Source: Chloroflexota bacterium (GTDB lineage Bacteria > Chloroflexota > Dehalococcoidia > SM23-28-2 > HRBIN24). Taken from it: a DNA stretch of 9,866 nucleotides. Positions 1 through 6,522 of this stretch are shown here, piece after piece. The DNA is taken from NCBI GenBank assembly GCA_030550295.1, contig JAUQPQ010000060.1, positions 1-9,866 on the forward strand, in the 5' to 3' direction. Position numbers and translations under genes: made by a program. The notes under the pieces are model-generated. The model did no database searches. It had not been told where the DNA came from and worked only from the letters and a program-made list of their open reading frames with translations. Each line of letters opens with the position of its first letter. The stretch's first letter is position 1.

Positions 1-144
1 CCCCTGGATAGCTGGGGCATCCGAGGACCTGGCTGCTCCTTTGAGGGCTAGGTAGCTGACTAGGGCAGCTGCTAGCCCTGCTACTATCGCTAGCGCTAAG
101 GCCCATCTGCTTCCTCGGTGGGGTACTGCCTGTGCGCCAATCAT
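1..144 (-). CDS. cpaB: CpaB/RcpC-type Flp pilus assembly protein, N-terminal fragment
   Basis: Only the first 48 codons are inside the window; the gene continues off the left edge. The ATG at 144 is preceded by a purine-rich ribosome binding site (GGGGAGGGAAG directly upstream). The fragment has a short basic N-terminus (HRGSRW) followed by one hydrophobic helix (about residues 14-34, ALALAIVAGLAAALVSYLAL) and then a polar segment. This is the usual start of CpaB proteins, which are anchored in the inner membrane, carry SAF-like domains further on and help assemble or gate the Flp pilus channel. The start lies 21 bp after the stop of the TadG-like gene on the same strand, which is the order expected in a tad operon. 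The diagnostic SAF domain is not visible, so the call rests on the N-terminal shape and the context. Confidence 0.72.
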   Translation of the reverse strand, partial: MIGAQAVPHRGSRWALALAIVAGLAAALVSYLALKGAARSSDAPAIQG

Positions 145-165
145 CTTCCCTCCCCGCCTCTACCG

Positions 166-1182
166 TCACTGGATTAAGCTGATCGATCTTATGCCTACTG
201 CTGGATTGTAGGGCCCTAACCGGATCTCTGGCCCTTCCAGGGCGGCTACGGCTTTCACTAGGCGAGCTTGCACTGTGCATTGGTGCCCACCTGAGCATTC
301 GAAGTCCTCTAGGAAGACTAGGGCCAGGCCTATTACTTGCACCTGGGTGCGTCCCGCAAGGCCTGCATCGTCGATGATGGGCACTACAACTAGCCGCCTA
401 TTTCCTTCGCCCCCTGGCAGCCATGGGTTACAGCCGCCAACGATGCGCCAAGTGCCAGAAGGTTCCTCCTTCACCACTTCCTCAAAGCTGTCGCATTCCT
501 GAGACTCTTGAGACAGTCGATCTTGGAGTCCTGCGTGCGTAGGGCCTACCATGTTGCCCGGCTCTGTGTCATAGTAAGATTCCAGCTCTACGGTGGCGCC
601 GTCACGAATGTTGGCCCTGTAGACGTTGGCCCCTCTACCGCCGATGGCTAGGGGGCCGAAGTTGCCCCGCTCAGGGTCTCTTGCGTCATACTTCAGGTTC
701 ACCTTTTGGCCGTTGGGAGTCGTCTCGTAGACGCTGCGCCTTAGCATCCAGGGCATTACGTTGTCCAGCCTATAAGGGGACCTGACTGCTGCCTGCGCGG
801 AAGCGCGCACATCTACACCTACGAGGTCGAGGACGCGGGCCAATATGAACGGCGACTGAGGGTGAGCTACTGAGACGGCGATGCTCGTTCGATCGGTTGA
901 GACGTCTACCCTTTCTAGTGTCCACCCGTTTTGGCCGACACCGTTGCGGTATGCATACCCTTGGGCAGCCTCTTCGGCCCAGTACGGTGACTCGGGCAGC
1001 TCTAAGGCCCCAGCCAAGGCGGCGGCATCGGCAGCGTTTTGCAGCGCCCTCTTCTCCCACATAAAGTAGCCTACGTCTACGGAAAGGGCCGCAAACCCCA
1101 GAAGGACGGCCATGGCCAGCGCCACTATTATTGCCGCCTGCCCCTCTTCTCCTCTGCGAAAGGCTCGTGTAAGTTTTCTCAT
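166..1182 (-). CDS. TadG-like pilus assembly protein (Tad domain)
   Basis: This 338-residue protein is probably a pseudopilin-like or membrane-anchored part of the Flp/Tad pilus system. Residues 11-40 hold the typical Tad N-terminus: a charged GEEGQ followed by a hydrophobic helix ending in SVDVGYFMW, then the alanine-rich LQNAADAAALAGA stretch found in TadG-type proteins. The rest is predicted to lie outside the membrane and contains the family-like run YDTEPGNMVGPTHAGLQDRL at about 204-223. Four cysteines (230, 251, 296, 302) all sit in the C-terminal third and could form two disulfides. The ATG at 1182 comes 4 bp after the TadE-like stop, and its ribosome binding site (GGAGTGAAGGG) overlaps that stop, so the two are probably translationally coupled. 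After the EEG/Q junction the residue at +5 is isoleucine, not the glutamate of true Flp pilins, so prepilin-peptidase processing is uncertain. Confidence 0.87.
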   Translation of the reverse strand: MRKLTRAFRRGEEGQAAIIVALAMAVLLGFAALSVDVGYFMWEKRALQNAADAAALAGALELPESPYWAEEAAQGYAYRNGVGQNGWTLERVDVSTDRTSIAVSVAHPQSPFILARVLDLVGVDVRASAQAAVRSPYRLDNVMPWMLRRSVYETTPNGQKVNLKYDARDPERGNFGPLAIGGRGANVYRANIRDGATVELESYYDTEPGNMVGPTHAGLQDRLSQESQECDSFEEVVKEEPSGTWRIVGGCNPWLPGGEGNRRLVVVPIIDDAGLAGRTQVQVIGLALVFLEDFECSGGHQCTVQARLVKAVAALEGPEIRLGPYNPAVGIRSISLIQ

Positions 1183-1186
1183 CCCT

Positions 1187-1585
1187 TCACTCCAGACGCA
1201 TCACTGCCGATGAGCCACATCCCATGCTGGCCAAGTCTGCAAGGAAAGGAAACATGAATCTGTAACTGCATTCGGCCTTCACCATGACTGATCCCCCAGT
1301 GAAACGGCCCTGGGGGAAGCTTACTTCTATGGGCCCCACGTTTGCATTGATCACCAAGCCTGTCCTGCTGAGCACCCTGTCCCTTACCTTGATCTCCACA
1401 TCAGGTGCCGGCCATATGACTGCGCCAAGGCGGGCCCCCTCTCGCACTGCGTTGGCTACTTGGATGCGAGCGTTAAGGGCCAGCCCGAAGTCGATGATGG
1501 CGAAGAGGAGGAGGGCAAGCACTGGCAATACTAGAGCCAGCTCCACCAGTGCTTGCCCCCTTTCTCCCCTCCTCTCACCCTTCAC
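1187..1585 (-). CDS. TadE-like minor pilin
   Basis: The protein is 132 residues from the GTG at 1585. The N-terminus is basic and carries a prepilin-like site, GERG/QALVE, with glutamate at +5, followed by a hydrophobic helix (about residues 13-37) and the segment NARIQVANAVREGARLGAV, which is characteristic of TadE-family pseudopilins. Two cysteines in the last 30 residues are also common in the family. The open frame extends upstream to an ATG at 1690, but that would overlap the pilin gene by 56 bp and add 35 residues unlike any pilin leader. The GTG at 1585 has GGAGTGAG just upstream and gives a normal leader, so I prefer it. TadE-type proteins are thought to be processed by the prepilin peptidase and to help assemble or anchor the Flp fibre. 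The gene lies between the major pilin and the TadG-like gene. Confidence 0.86.
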   Translation of the reverse strand: MKGERRGERGQALVELALVLPVLALLLFAIIDFGLALNARIQVANAVREGARLGAVIWPAPDVEIKVRDRVLSRTGLVINANVGPIEVSFPQGRFTGGSVMVKAECSYRFMFPFLADLASMGCGSSAVMRLE

Positions 1586-1634
1586 TACCTCACTCCAGGC
1601 ATCATATACGATATGGACAGGACCTTTACCTGCC

Positions 1635-1817
1635 TCATCCTCCCAAGGCGCTCGTGATGCGGTTGAAGGTCCCCGTGAGGGCCATGGCAAGGGCAGTAAG
1701 GCCCGCGATGAGGGCGATAGCGACCAGGGCCAGGATTAGCCCATACTCGGTAAGGGCCTGTCCCTCTTCGTCCCTGGGCAGCATAAGGAACAGCATGTTT
1801 ATCAGTTCTTGTAGCAT
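1635..1817 (-). CDS. flp: Flp-type prepilin (major pilin of the Tad pilus)
   Basis: This 60-residue protein is the likely structural subunit of the pilus. It has a 19-residue leader rich in Leu and Met, then the cleavage motif DEEG/QALTEYG: glycine at -1, glutamate at +5 and tyrosine at +6, the Flp signature recognised by TadV/CpaA-type peptidases. One long hydrophobic helix follows and nearly fills the 41-residue mature form, which ends in Gly-Gly. The ATG at 1817 is preceded by an almost perfect ribosome binding site, AAGGAGGTG at 1827-1835, as expected for an abundant protein. The gene is first in the pilus cluster; the TadE-like gene begins 49 bp downstream. The leader is somewhat more hydrophobic than usual for Flp prepilins. 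Confidence 0.92.
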   Translation of the reverse strand: MLQELINMLFLMLPRDEEGQALTEYGLILALVAIALIAGLTALAMALTGTFNRITSALGG

Positions 1818-1944
1818 TTAGGGTCACACCTCCTTGCGAGTTTTTTGGTACAGTGCCGGGCTCGCTCTCTGGGTACCCCTAAAAGGGTCTCACCTCCCCT
1901 GCGTGGCTCCTCTCAACTGAGAAGACGCCTATGCGGTGCCAGCG
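1818..1944 (-). promoter_or_regulatory. Leader/promoter region of the pilus operon
   Basis: The 127 bp between the SagB-type stop and the pilin start must hold the signals that separate two functionally different operons on the same strand. I see no convincing -35/-10 pair. Read on the minus strand there is a 7-bp hairpin with one G-U pair (1908-1925, tetraloop AGTT), with no U-tract after it. Two further arm pairs could fold exclusively of each other: GCGAG/CTCGC (1861-1865 with 1836-1840, ending next to the ribosome binding site) and GGTAC/GTACC (1873-1877 with 1847-1851). The core of the ribosome binding site region also occurs a second time 64 bp upstream. I checked for the conserved GCAAA and GGUAGC elements of the c-di-GMP-I riboswitch and did not find them. 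The regulatory role is inference. Confidence 0.35.
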
Positions 1945-3474
1945 TTACAGGGTGCGAGGCCTTGGGGCTGGCACGCCAGTTGCTACCAGGAACATGGGTT
2001 CCAGCTGCGCCGCTTGGGGGGAGAAGAAACGGATCACTTCGTCATCGTAGAAAGTAAGCCCCGTGGCCCCAATCCCTAAGGCATAGGCCGAGAGGTATAC
2101 GCGGCCACCGGCTATCCCTGCCTCCATTTGTGCGGCCCTGTAACCCCTATCGCCCAGGTGATGCAGCACCGTTTGGAGGGGGCTTAAGAAGAAAAAGTCG
2201 ACGCTTGCATCTGCTCCCAGGGCCTGCTCTAAGGCCAAAAATTCGCCCTCTTTCCGGAATCCCCCTTCTCTTAGCAGCTCTAGCTCCCGTGTCTCGGGCC
2301 GGAATAAGTATGCTCCAGCGGGTAGCCCCTCCACCGCATGGACGAGAAGGAAAAGGGCATTTAGGCACAAACCTTGCCTTGGGGTCACGTCCCAAGTTAT
2401 GCCGGCTGCTGCACGATCGATGATGGTCGAGAGCTGATCTAGGGTGATAGGTCTATGAAGAAAGCGCCTGGCAGAACCTCGCCTTAAGATGACCTCCTCG
2501 ATGGTTGGCCCCTGTTCAAGGGGGAGGGGGTGCAGGGGGAACAGGGTACCCCTTACAGGAGGCAGGGAGGAGGCAGGGAAACCCCTACGCCACAAGGCCA
2601 CTTCTTCTGCCGAATGCAGGGATGAGGCCTCATGGACGCCGACGATCTCGGGGTATAAGAGTTCGCGCTTGGATAGAGGAGCCGTCTCCACGTTAAGGGT
2701 CGGCACGGTAGGGAGCTCCTGGGGGCAGGGAGATCCTTCGCCTAAGACGGCCAGCGCCAAGGCCGCCTCCCGTCTGCCATCGAGCCCCAGAAGGTGGTTT
2801 ATCTCGTCGTCCACGAAGCCCATGAGGAGTCGGCAGGGGATGGCGTAGGAATTGGCCATGGCCATCATATTGGCCAAGATGGTCCCGCTGTCCCAGAAGC
2901 AGTGTCGGTATGTACGGGCCCTATATTTCCAGGCATTGCGCCAGAAGGTGCTTGCGAAAACGACTATCGCGGGGGCCTGGCTGGTCCATGGATGCCAGCC
3001 GGTAGCCTTGGCTACCACGGGCCGGAAGTCTCCCCGTCGGAGGCATCGCAGGGAATGATCGTGGGGGCCATAGTGGTAGACCCCTGCCTCCAAGTCGGGG
3101 AGGGGGCCGCACACCAGGTATAAGTCTATGTGGTATAGGGCGCCCGTGCAGGCGGCAGCGCGGAAATATACAGTGCCTCCCGGGTACCGAAGGCGCTTAG
3201 TGATGCCGGCGGAGAAATGCAGGAGCCCGGCAAGGGTGAAAAGGTCTAATGTGCCATCTCCTGAGGGGCCCGTTGCTATCGCCTTGAGGGCATGAACGCC
3301 ACTAGTGGGGATCTGTTGGGGCAAAGGTATGGGGTCTAGACCTCTGTACAGCTTGAAAGGGATGGGCTGGTTCTCCCAGTCCAGCGTATGGGACGTAAGG
3401 CGGACGCTCCAAAAAGAGTGCTTGGTAGCTTTATGGTAACGCCAGGCAGCTTCTCCCTTTATTGGGCCGCCCAC
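1945..3474 (-). CDS. SagB/ThcOx-type dehydrogenase with two nitroreductase domains
   Basis: A protein of about 509 residues with two tandem nitroreductase-like halves, predicted to bind FMN. It opens with YHKATKHS and LDWENQPIPFK, the typical entry to standalone SagB-family proteins. The first half has LLHFSAGITKRL, the RAAACTGALYHIDLYL block and DSGTILANMMAMANSYAIPCRLLMG followed by LLGLDG. The second half restarts with IEEVILRRGSARRF and ends with RAAQMEAGIAGGRVYLSAYALGIGATGLTFYDD. Family members oxidise azoline rings in RiPP clusters, but many two-domain forms stand alone with unknown substrates; no YcaO or precursor gene is visible here. The start is uncertain. GTG 3474 is chosen because GGAGGTG lies 11 nt upstream and it overlaps the previous gene by only 16 bp; GTG 3531 is possible but has no clear ribosome binding site. 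It is the third gene of the YggX-YyaL operon. Confidence 0.85.
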   Translation of the reverse strand: MGGPIKGEAAWRYHKATKHSFWSVRLTSHTLDWENQPIPFKLYRGLDPIPLPQQIPTSGVHALKAIATGPSGDGTLDLFTLAGLLHFSAGITKRLRYPGGTVYFRAAACTGALYHIDLYLVCGPLPDLEAGVYHYGPHDHSLRCLRRGDFRPVVAKATGWHPWTSQAPAIVVFASTFWRNAWKYRARTYRHCFWDSGTILANMMAMANSYAIPCRLLMGFVDDEINHLLGLDGRREAALALAVLGEGSPCPQELPTVPTLNVETAPLSKRELLYPEIVGVHEASSLHSAEEVALWRRGFPASSLPPVRGTLFPLHPLPLEQGPTIEEVILRRGSARRFLHRPITLDQLSTIIDRAAAGITWDVTPRQGLCLNALFLLVHAVEGLPAGAYLFRPETRELELLREGGFRKEGEFLALEQALGADASVDFFFLSPLQTVLHHLGDRGYRAAQMEAGIAGGRVYLSAYALGIGATGLTFYDDEVIRFFSPQAAQLEPMFLVATGVPAPRPRTL

Positions 3475-5504
3475 TGTCTGGCCAGCACCTCCGGGCTGTT
3501 GGTGGGTTCCTGGCAGGTCATGCCTTTGCACAGGTAGCAGGTAGGCTGGCCGCCTATAGTTGTCTTCCCCTCGAGCAGGGCGATGCCAGTAGCTTGGGCA
3601 CCGGGGGGTATGCCCACCACCACCTTGTTTGGCCAGAAATCCTTATATATAACCGCCAATAGCTTGGCTGTAGCTTCATCATCCCTTGCTCCGATTACCG
3701 CCACCTCCTTGGGCTCCGAGAGATACAAGTCTAGGGCACATAGCCAGTTGCCCATGGCTGCTGGAGCCCTCACCATTAATTCCCTTACACTGCGTAAGGC
3801 CTGGGCGGCTACCTGACGCATCTTGGCATCGCCTGTTATGAAGCTCAGACGAAGCAGTACCTCTGTGGCCATAGACGATCCACAGGGTGTAGCGTTGTCG
3901 AACACCTCCCGGGGGCGCACTACTAGCGTTTCATGGCTCGGGCCTGTATCGAAGAAAAGGCCTTCCCCTTCGTCCCAGAAGAGGTCGACCATCTCGTGGG
4001 CCAAATCGATGGCCTTTCTCAGCCAATCCGGTTGGAAGGTGGCCTCATGGACGCCTATTAGCCCTTCGATAAGGCAGGCGTAGTCGTCCAGAAAGGCGGG
4101 CACCTTGCCCTGTCCATCCTTGTAAGAATGTATGAGGCGGCCGTGAGGCATCATTTTCTCCACGATGAAACGGGCACACTTGATGGCTGCCGTTCGGTAG
4201 GCCTCGCCCCCGAGGACGCAATACGCTTCGGCCAGCGATGCCATCACTAGGCCGTTCCAGTTGGTCATTATCTTGTCGTCCACGGCCGGCCGAGGACGGT
4301 AGTGCCTCCTCTCTAATAGCTTCTGCTTCCCCTCTTGCAGCCTGGCCTCTAGTTCTTCTCGTCTCCAGCCCAAGGCAGATGCCACTTCCTCTGTAGCCCT
4401 GGCCAGATAGAGGACGTTACGTCCCTCAAAGTTGCCCTCAGGGGTAAGGCCGAATCTCAGGGCGAAGGCCTTGCCCGTCTCCTCTCCCAAGGTGTCCATC
4501 ACCTCGGCAAGGGCCCATACGTAAAATCTGCCCTCTTCTCCCTCGCTATCGGCATCTAAGGAGGAGTAGAATCCTCCTTCAGGGGCTTGCATCTCGTCTA
4601 GGAGGAAGTGGAGGGTTTCTTGGGCCACCTGGGCGAAGAGGGGTTCGCCTGTGACCTGGAAGGCATGGAGGTACAGCCTCGCCAAAAGGGCATTATCGTA
4701 AAGCATCTTTTCGAAGTGAGGGATAACCCACAGCCTATCCACCGCATAACGATGAAAGCCTCCTCCTAGGTGGTCGTAGATGCCTCCGGAGGCCATGGCT
4801 CTCAAAGTCCTGGTGACTGCTTCTAGGGCCCTAACGTCGCCTCTTCGGGCGTAGTAGCGTAGCATAAACTCCCAAAGGAGAGGCTGAGGGAACTTGGGGG
4901 CACCGGCTAGGCCCCCCATCTCTTCGTCTAGCTGGGGGAGGAGGGCCTGAAAGGCCCAGTCTAGAACCTCAGGGCGCAGGGCTTCCGGTGGGGAGCGGAG
5001 CTCCATGATTCGCCTGAGGCGATAGGTTACTTGAGATGCCTGACGTTTTATCTCATCTCGCTGCTCCTGGTAAGCCTGGGCCACTGCTTGCAAGACGCGT
5101 GGGAATCCTGGCAGGCCATGACGGTCCTCCGGGGGAAAATAGGTGCCGCCAAAGAAAGGCTCACCCTCTGGGGTGAGGAAGACGGTGAGGGGCCATCCCC
5201 CTCCTCCCGTCATAGCCTGCACCGCTTGCATGTAGATGGCATCTATATCGGGTCGCTCCTCTCGGTCCACCTTTATGTTGATGAAGAGGGAGTTCATGAG
5301 GCTAGCGATGTTCTGGTCTTGAAAGCATTCCCTTTCCATCACGTGGCACCAGTGACAGGCTGAGTAGCCTATGCTCAGCAATATGGGCTTGTCCTCTTCG
5401 CGGGCGCGCCGGAAGGCCTCCTCACCCCATGGGTACCAGTCCACAGGGTTGTGGGCGTGCTGGCGCAGGTAAGGGCTCGTCTCGTTGATGAGTCTATTGG
5501 GCAT
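3459..5504 (-). CDS. YyaL/SSP411-family thioredoxin-fold protein (DUF255)
   Basis: The 681 residues match the usual length of this widespread but poorly understood family. The N-terminal third is a DUF255 thioredoxin-like domain, opening with NRLINETSPYLRQHAHNPVD and carrying the CxxC pair C50-H-W-C53 in the GYSACHWCHVMERE motif, followed by VDREERPDID and WPLTVFLTPEGEPFFGGTYF. The rest resembles the (alpha/alpha)6 barrel fold of six-hairpin sugar-processing enzymes, with GGIYDHLGGGFHRYAVD, PHFEKMLYDNALL, YSSLDADSEGEEGRFYVW and DDKIMTNWNGLVMASLAEA all recognisable. The C-terminus has the common CYLCKGMTCQEP segment. A redox or protein-quality role is usually assumed, but the reaction is not established. 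The ATG at 5504 overlaps the end of the YggX-like gene by 11 bp, so the two are probably translationally coupled. Confidence 0.95.
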   Translation of the reverse strand: MPNRLINETSPYLRQHAHNPVDWYPWGEEAFRRAREEDKPILLSIGYSACHWCHVMERECFQDQNIASLMNSLFINIKVDREERPDIDAIYMQAVQAMTGGGGWPLTVFLTPEGEPFFGGTYFPPEDRHGLPGFPRVLQAVAQAYQEQRDEIKRQASQVTYRLRRIMELRSPPEALRPEVLDWAFQALLPQLDEEMGGLAGAPKFPQPLLWEFMLRYYARRGDVRALEAVTRTLRAMASGGIYDHLGGGFHRYAVDRLWVIPHFEKMLYDNALLARLYLHAFQVTGEPLFAQVAQETLHFLLDEMQAPEGGFYSSLDADSEGEEGRFYVWALAEVMDTLGEETGKAFALRFGLTPEGNFEGRNVLYLARATEEVASALGWRREELEARLQEGKQKLLERRHYRPRPAVDDKIMTNWNGLVMASLAEAYCVLGGEAYRTAAIKCARFIVEKMMPHGRLIHSYKDGQGKVPAFLDDYACLIEGLIGVHEATFQPDWLRKAIDLAHEMVDLFWDEGEGLFFDTGPSHETLVVRPREVFDNATPCGSSMATEVLLRLSFITGDAKMRQVAAQALRSVRELMVRAPAAMGNWLCALDLYLSEPKEVAVIGARDDEATAKLLAVIYKDFWPNKVVVGIPPGAQATGIALLEGKTTIGGQPTCYLCKGMTCQEPTNSPEVLARQWAAQ

Positions 5505-5748
5505 CAGATTTTCGCCCCTGAGGCAGTTGGAGGAAATCGGCCATCACTTCCCGTAGTTGCTGGCGGTGGAGGGGGTTGCCCATGTTGAGGCCATAGTGGG
5601 CGATGATACGCGCTGACATCTCTTGCCATTCGTGCCAACAGTCTCGGCAGATGTTGTTGAGAATGAGCTGGCCTAAGGGGCCACCTGTGGGAGGAGCCTC
5701 CAGGGCCCCTCCCTTGACCCCACATCTGGTGCAGTGTACCTCACCCAT
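5494..5748 (-). CDS. YggX-like Fe(II)-trafficking / oxidative-damage protection protein with four cysteines
   Basis: An 84-residue protein similar in layout to YggX, which protects Fe-S clusters and limits Fenton damage in enterobacteria. The matching blocks are GGPLGQLILNNIC, then WHEWQEM, then the C-terminal run YGLNMGNPLHRQQLREVMADFL. Unlike the classic enterobacterial form, which has a single N-terminal cysteine, it has two CxxC pairs (C6/C9 and C34/C37) and could bind zinc or iron as a small ribbon. The ATG at 5748 is the only reasonable start; its ribosome binding site is weak (an A-rich stretch, no GGAGG). It is the first gene of the operon with the YyaL-type and SagB-type genes, which suggests a shared role in redox homeostasis. 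The iron-trafficking function is inferred from similarity. Confidence 0.8.
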   Translation of the reverse strand: MGEVHCTRCGVKGGALEAPPTGGPLGQLILNNICRDCWHEWQEMSARIIAHYGLNMGNPLHRQQLREVMADFLQLPQGRKSDAQ

Positions 5749-5794
5749 GTCTTGGTTTTTTCAGTTCTTTATTGCCAAGCTTAGCCAAAAGGCG

Positions 5795-5823
5795 GCCAGA
5801 AGGCAAGGAGGCTGGCATGTCAA
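5795..5823 (-). promoter_or_regulatory. Weak candidate promoter for the YggX-YyaL-SagB operon
   Basis: On the minus strand a perfect -35 hexamer, TTGACA (5818-5823), lies 70 bp before the ATG at 5748, inside the 101-bp gap after the flavin reductase. The hexamer 17 bp further on (TCTGGC, 5795-5800) is a poor -10 box. A second weak pairing, TTGCCT to TAAGCT, is also possible slightly downstream. The position is right for a promoter, but only the -35 box is good. Confidence 0.3.
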
Positions 5824-5849
5824 GGGATGGTGATTATGTCAGCTTGGCC

Positions 5850-6326
5850 TTAGCCTCCGTAGAACCAGCCGGTGTCCCACATCTCCAGAGGAGGGGCGTC
5901 GCGGTGGAGATGGGCCTCCACGACTTCAGCCACAAAGATGGTGTGGTCTCCGCCAGGGAGGCTACCCACTATAAGGGCCTCGAAGGCGGCGGGGACTGCA
6001 TCAAGTATGGGTGCCCCTGTCACCCCTACGCGGAAGGGGTAGCCGTTGATGGTGTTCCCCTCCCTCTGGGAGGGGCGGAAGAAGGCCTCTGCTACCTCTT
6101 TCTGGTCTGCCCCAAGGATGTTAACGGCCAAGGGGGCCCCCTGTTCCAATAACTTGTGGAGGTTGCTCCCCTTTTTCACTGCCAACATAATTAGAGGCGG
6201 TTGAAAGCTGGCCTGGGAAAGCCAGTTTATGGTGCCCCCTGCTGCTTGGGACTCGTTCATGGCTGTTACCACGTAGAGGCCATAAGTAAGCTTGCGCAAT
6301 ACTTGCTTTCTGATCTGCTGCTCCAC
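5850..6326 (-). CDS. Flavin reductase family protein (FMN-binding split barrel)
   Basis: The protein is 158 residues from the GTG at 6326, a normal size for the flavin reductase-like domain. Such proteins reduce FMN or FAD with NAD(P)H and pass the reduced flavin to a partner, or act as FMN-containing reductases themselves. Visible signatures are YGLYVVTA near the N-terminus, INWLSQASFQPPLIMLAVKKGS (the flavin-phosphate loop region), PLAVNILG, and GGDHTIFVAEVVEAHLHRDAPPL near the end. The open frame runs back to GTG 6410 with a possible TTG at 6383. I chose 6326 because AGGGGGTGG lies just upstream and a candidate promoter (6355-6383) sits inside the longer reading. The gene diverges from the large nitroreductase-like gene, a plausible user of reduced flavin. 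Substrate and partner are inference. Confidence 0.9.
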   Translation of the reverse strand: MEQQIRKQVLRKLTYGLYVVTAMNESQAAGGTINWLSQASFQPPLIMLAVKKGSNLHKLLEQGAPLAVNILGADQKEVAEAFFRPSQREGNTINGYPFRVGVTGAPILDAVPAAFEALIVGSLPGGDHTIFVAEVVEAHLHRDAPPLEMWDTGWFYGG

Positions 6327-6354
6327 AGCTGCCACCCCCTTTGGACGATTCTGA

Positions 6355-6383
6355 AGGTTAGGAGCTGCCTTTAATGCTGTCAA
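6355..6383 (-). promoter_or_regulatory. Candidate promoter of the flavin reductase gene
   Basis: Read on the minus strand there is a perfect TTGACA (6378-6383), a 17-bp spacer and TAACCT (6355-6360, three of six matches to TATAAT). Transcription would begin near 6348, leaving a leader of about 20 nt that contains the AGGGGG ribosome binding site before the GTG at 6326. The spacing supports this shorter start. Confidence 0.5.
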
Positions 6384-6408
6384 GGGTTCATCACCTTCTT
6401 TTCCGTTC

Positions 6409-6427
6409 ACCCATCGGTTCTATGGGT
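6409..6427. promoter_or_regulatory. Palindrome ACCCAT-N7-ATGGGT, candidate operator
   Basis: Two perfect 6-bp inverted arms are separated by 7 bp, giving a 19-bp site with arm centres 13 bp apart. It lies between the two opposed -35 boxes (6378-6383 minus strand and 6463-6468 plus strand), close to the middle of that interval. Size and position suit a dimeric regulator acting on both genes. No regulator gene is visible in the window, so the function is inference. Confidence 0.35.
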
Positions 6428-6462
6428 ATGGTTGGGGAGGTTACCAGATGGTGCAGGCCACC

Positions 6463-6491
6463 TTGACAGGGAGCTTTAGAGGGGCCATGAT
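6463..6491 (+). promoter_or_regulatory. Candidate promoter of the large nitroreductase-like gene
   Basis: A perfect TTGACA (6463-6468) is followed by a 17-bp spacer and CATGAT (6486-6491, four of six matches to TATAAT). Transcription would start near 6498, about 25 nt before the ATG at 6523, with GGGGAGGAG (6509-6517) as ribosome binding site. This geometry mirrors that of the divergent flavin reductase promoter. Confidence 0.5.
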
Positions 6492-6522
6492 AGGGCCAGC
6501 AGAAATTTGGGGAGGAGAAGCT

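Noticed and set aside
1635..1690. Upstream extension of the TadE-like frame to ATG 1690
   Set aside because: It overlaps the pilin gene and adds 35 residues not resembling a prepilin leader; GTG 1585 has a ribosome binding site and gives a normal leader.
1925..1939. Sigma-54-like TGGCAC with GC at the -12 position upstream of the pilin gene (minus strand)
   Set aside because: The -12 part reads AGGC, not TTGC, and the presence of sigma-54 in this organism is unknown; one partial match is not enough.
1818..1944. c-di-GMP-I riboswitch before the pilin gene
   Set aside because: Such riboswitches can precede pilus genes, but the conserved GCAAA and GGUAGC elements are absent.
6448..6522. N-terminal extension of the nitroreductase-like protein from ATG 6448
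   Set aside because: It has a fair ribosome binding site, but the candidate promoter at 6463-6491 lies inside it and ATG 6523 has a better site. Not fully excluded.
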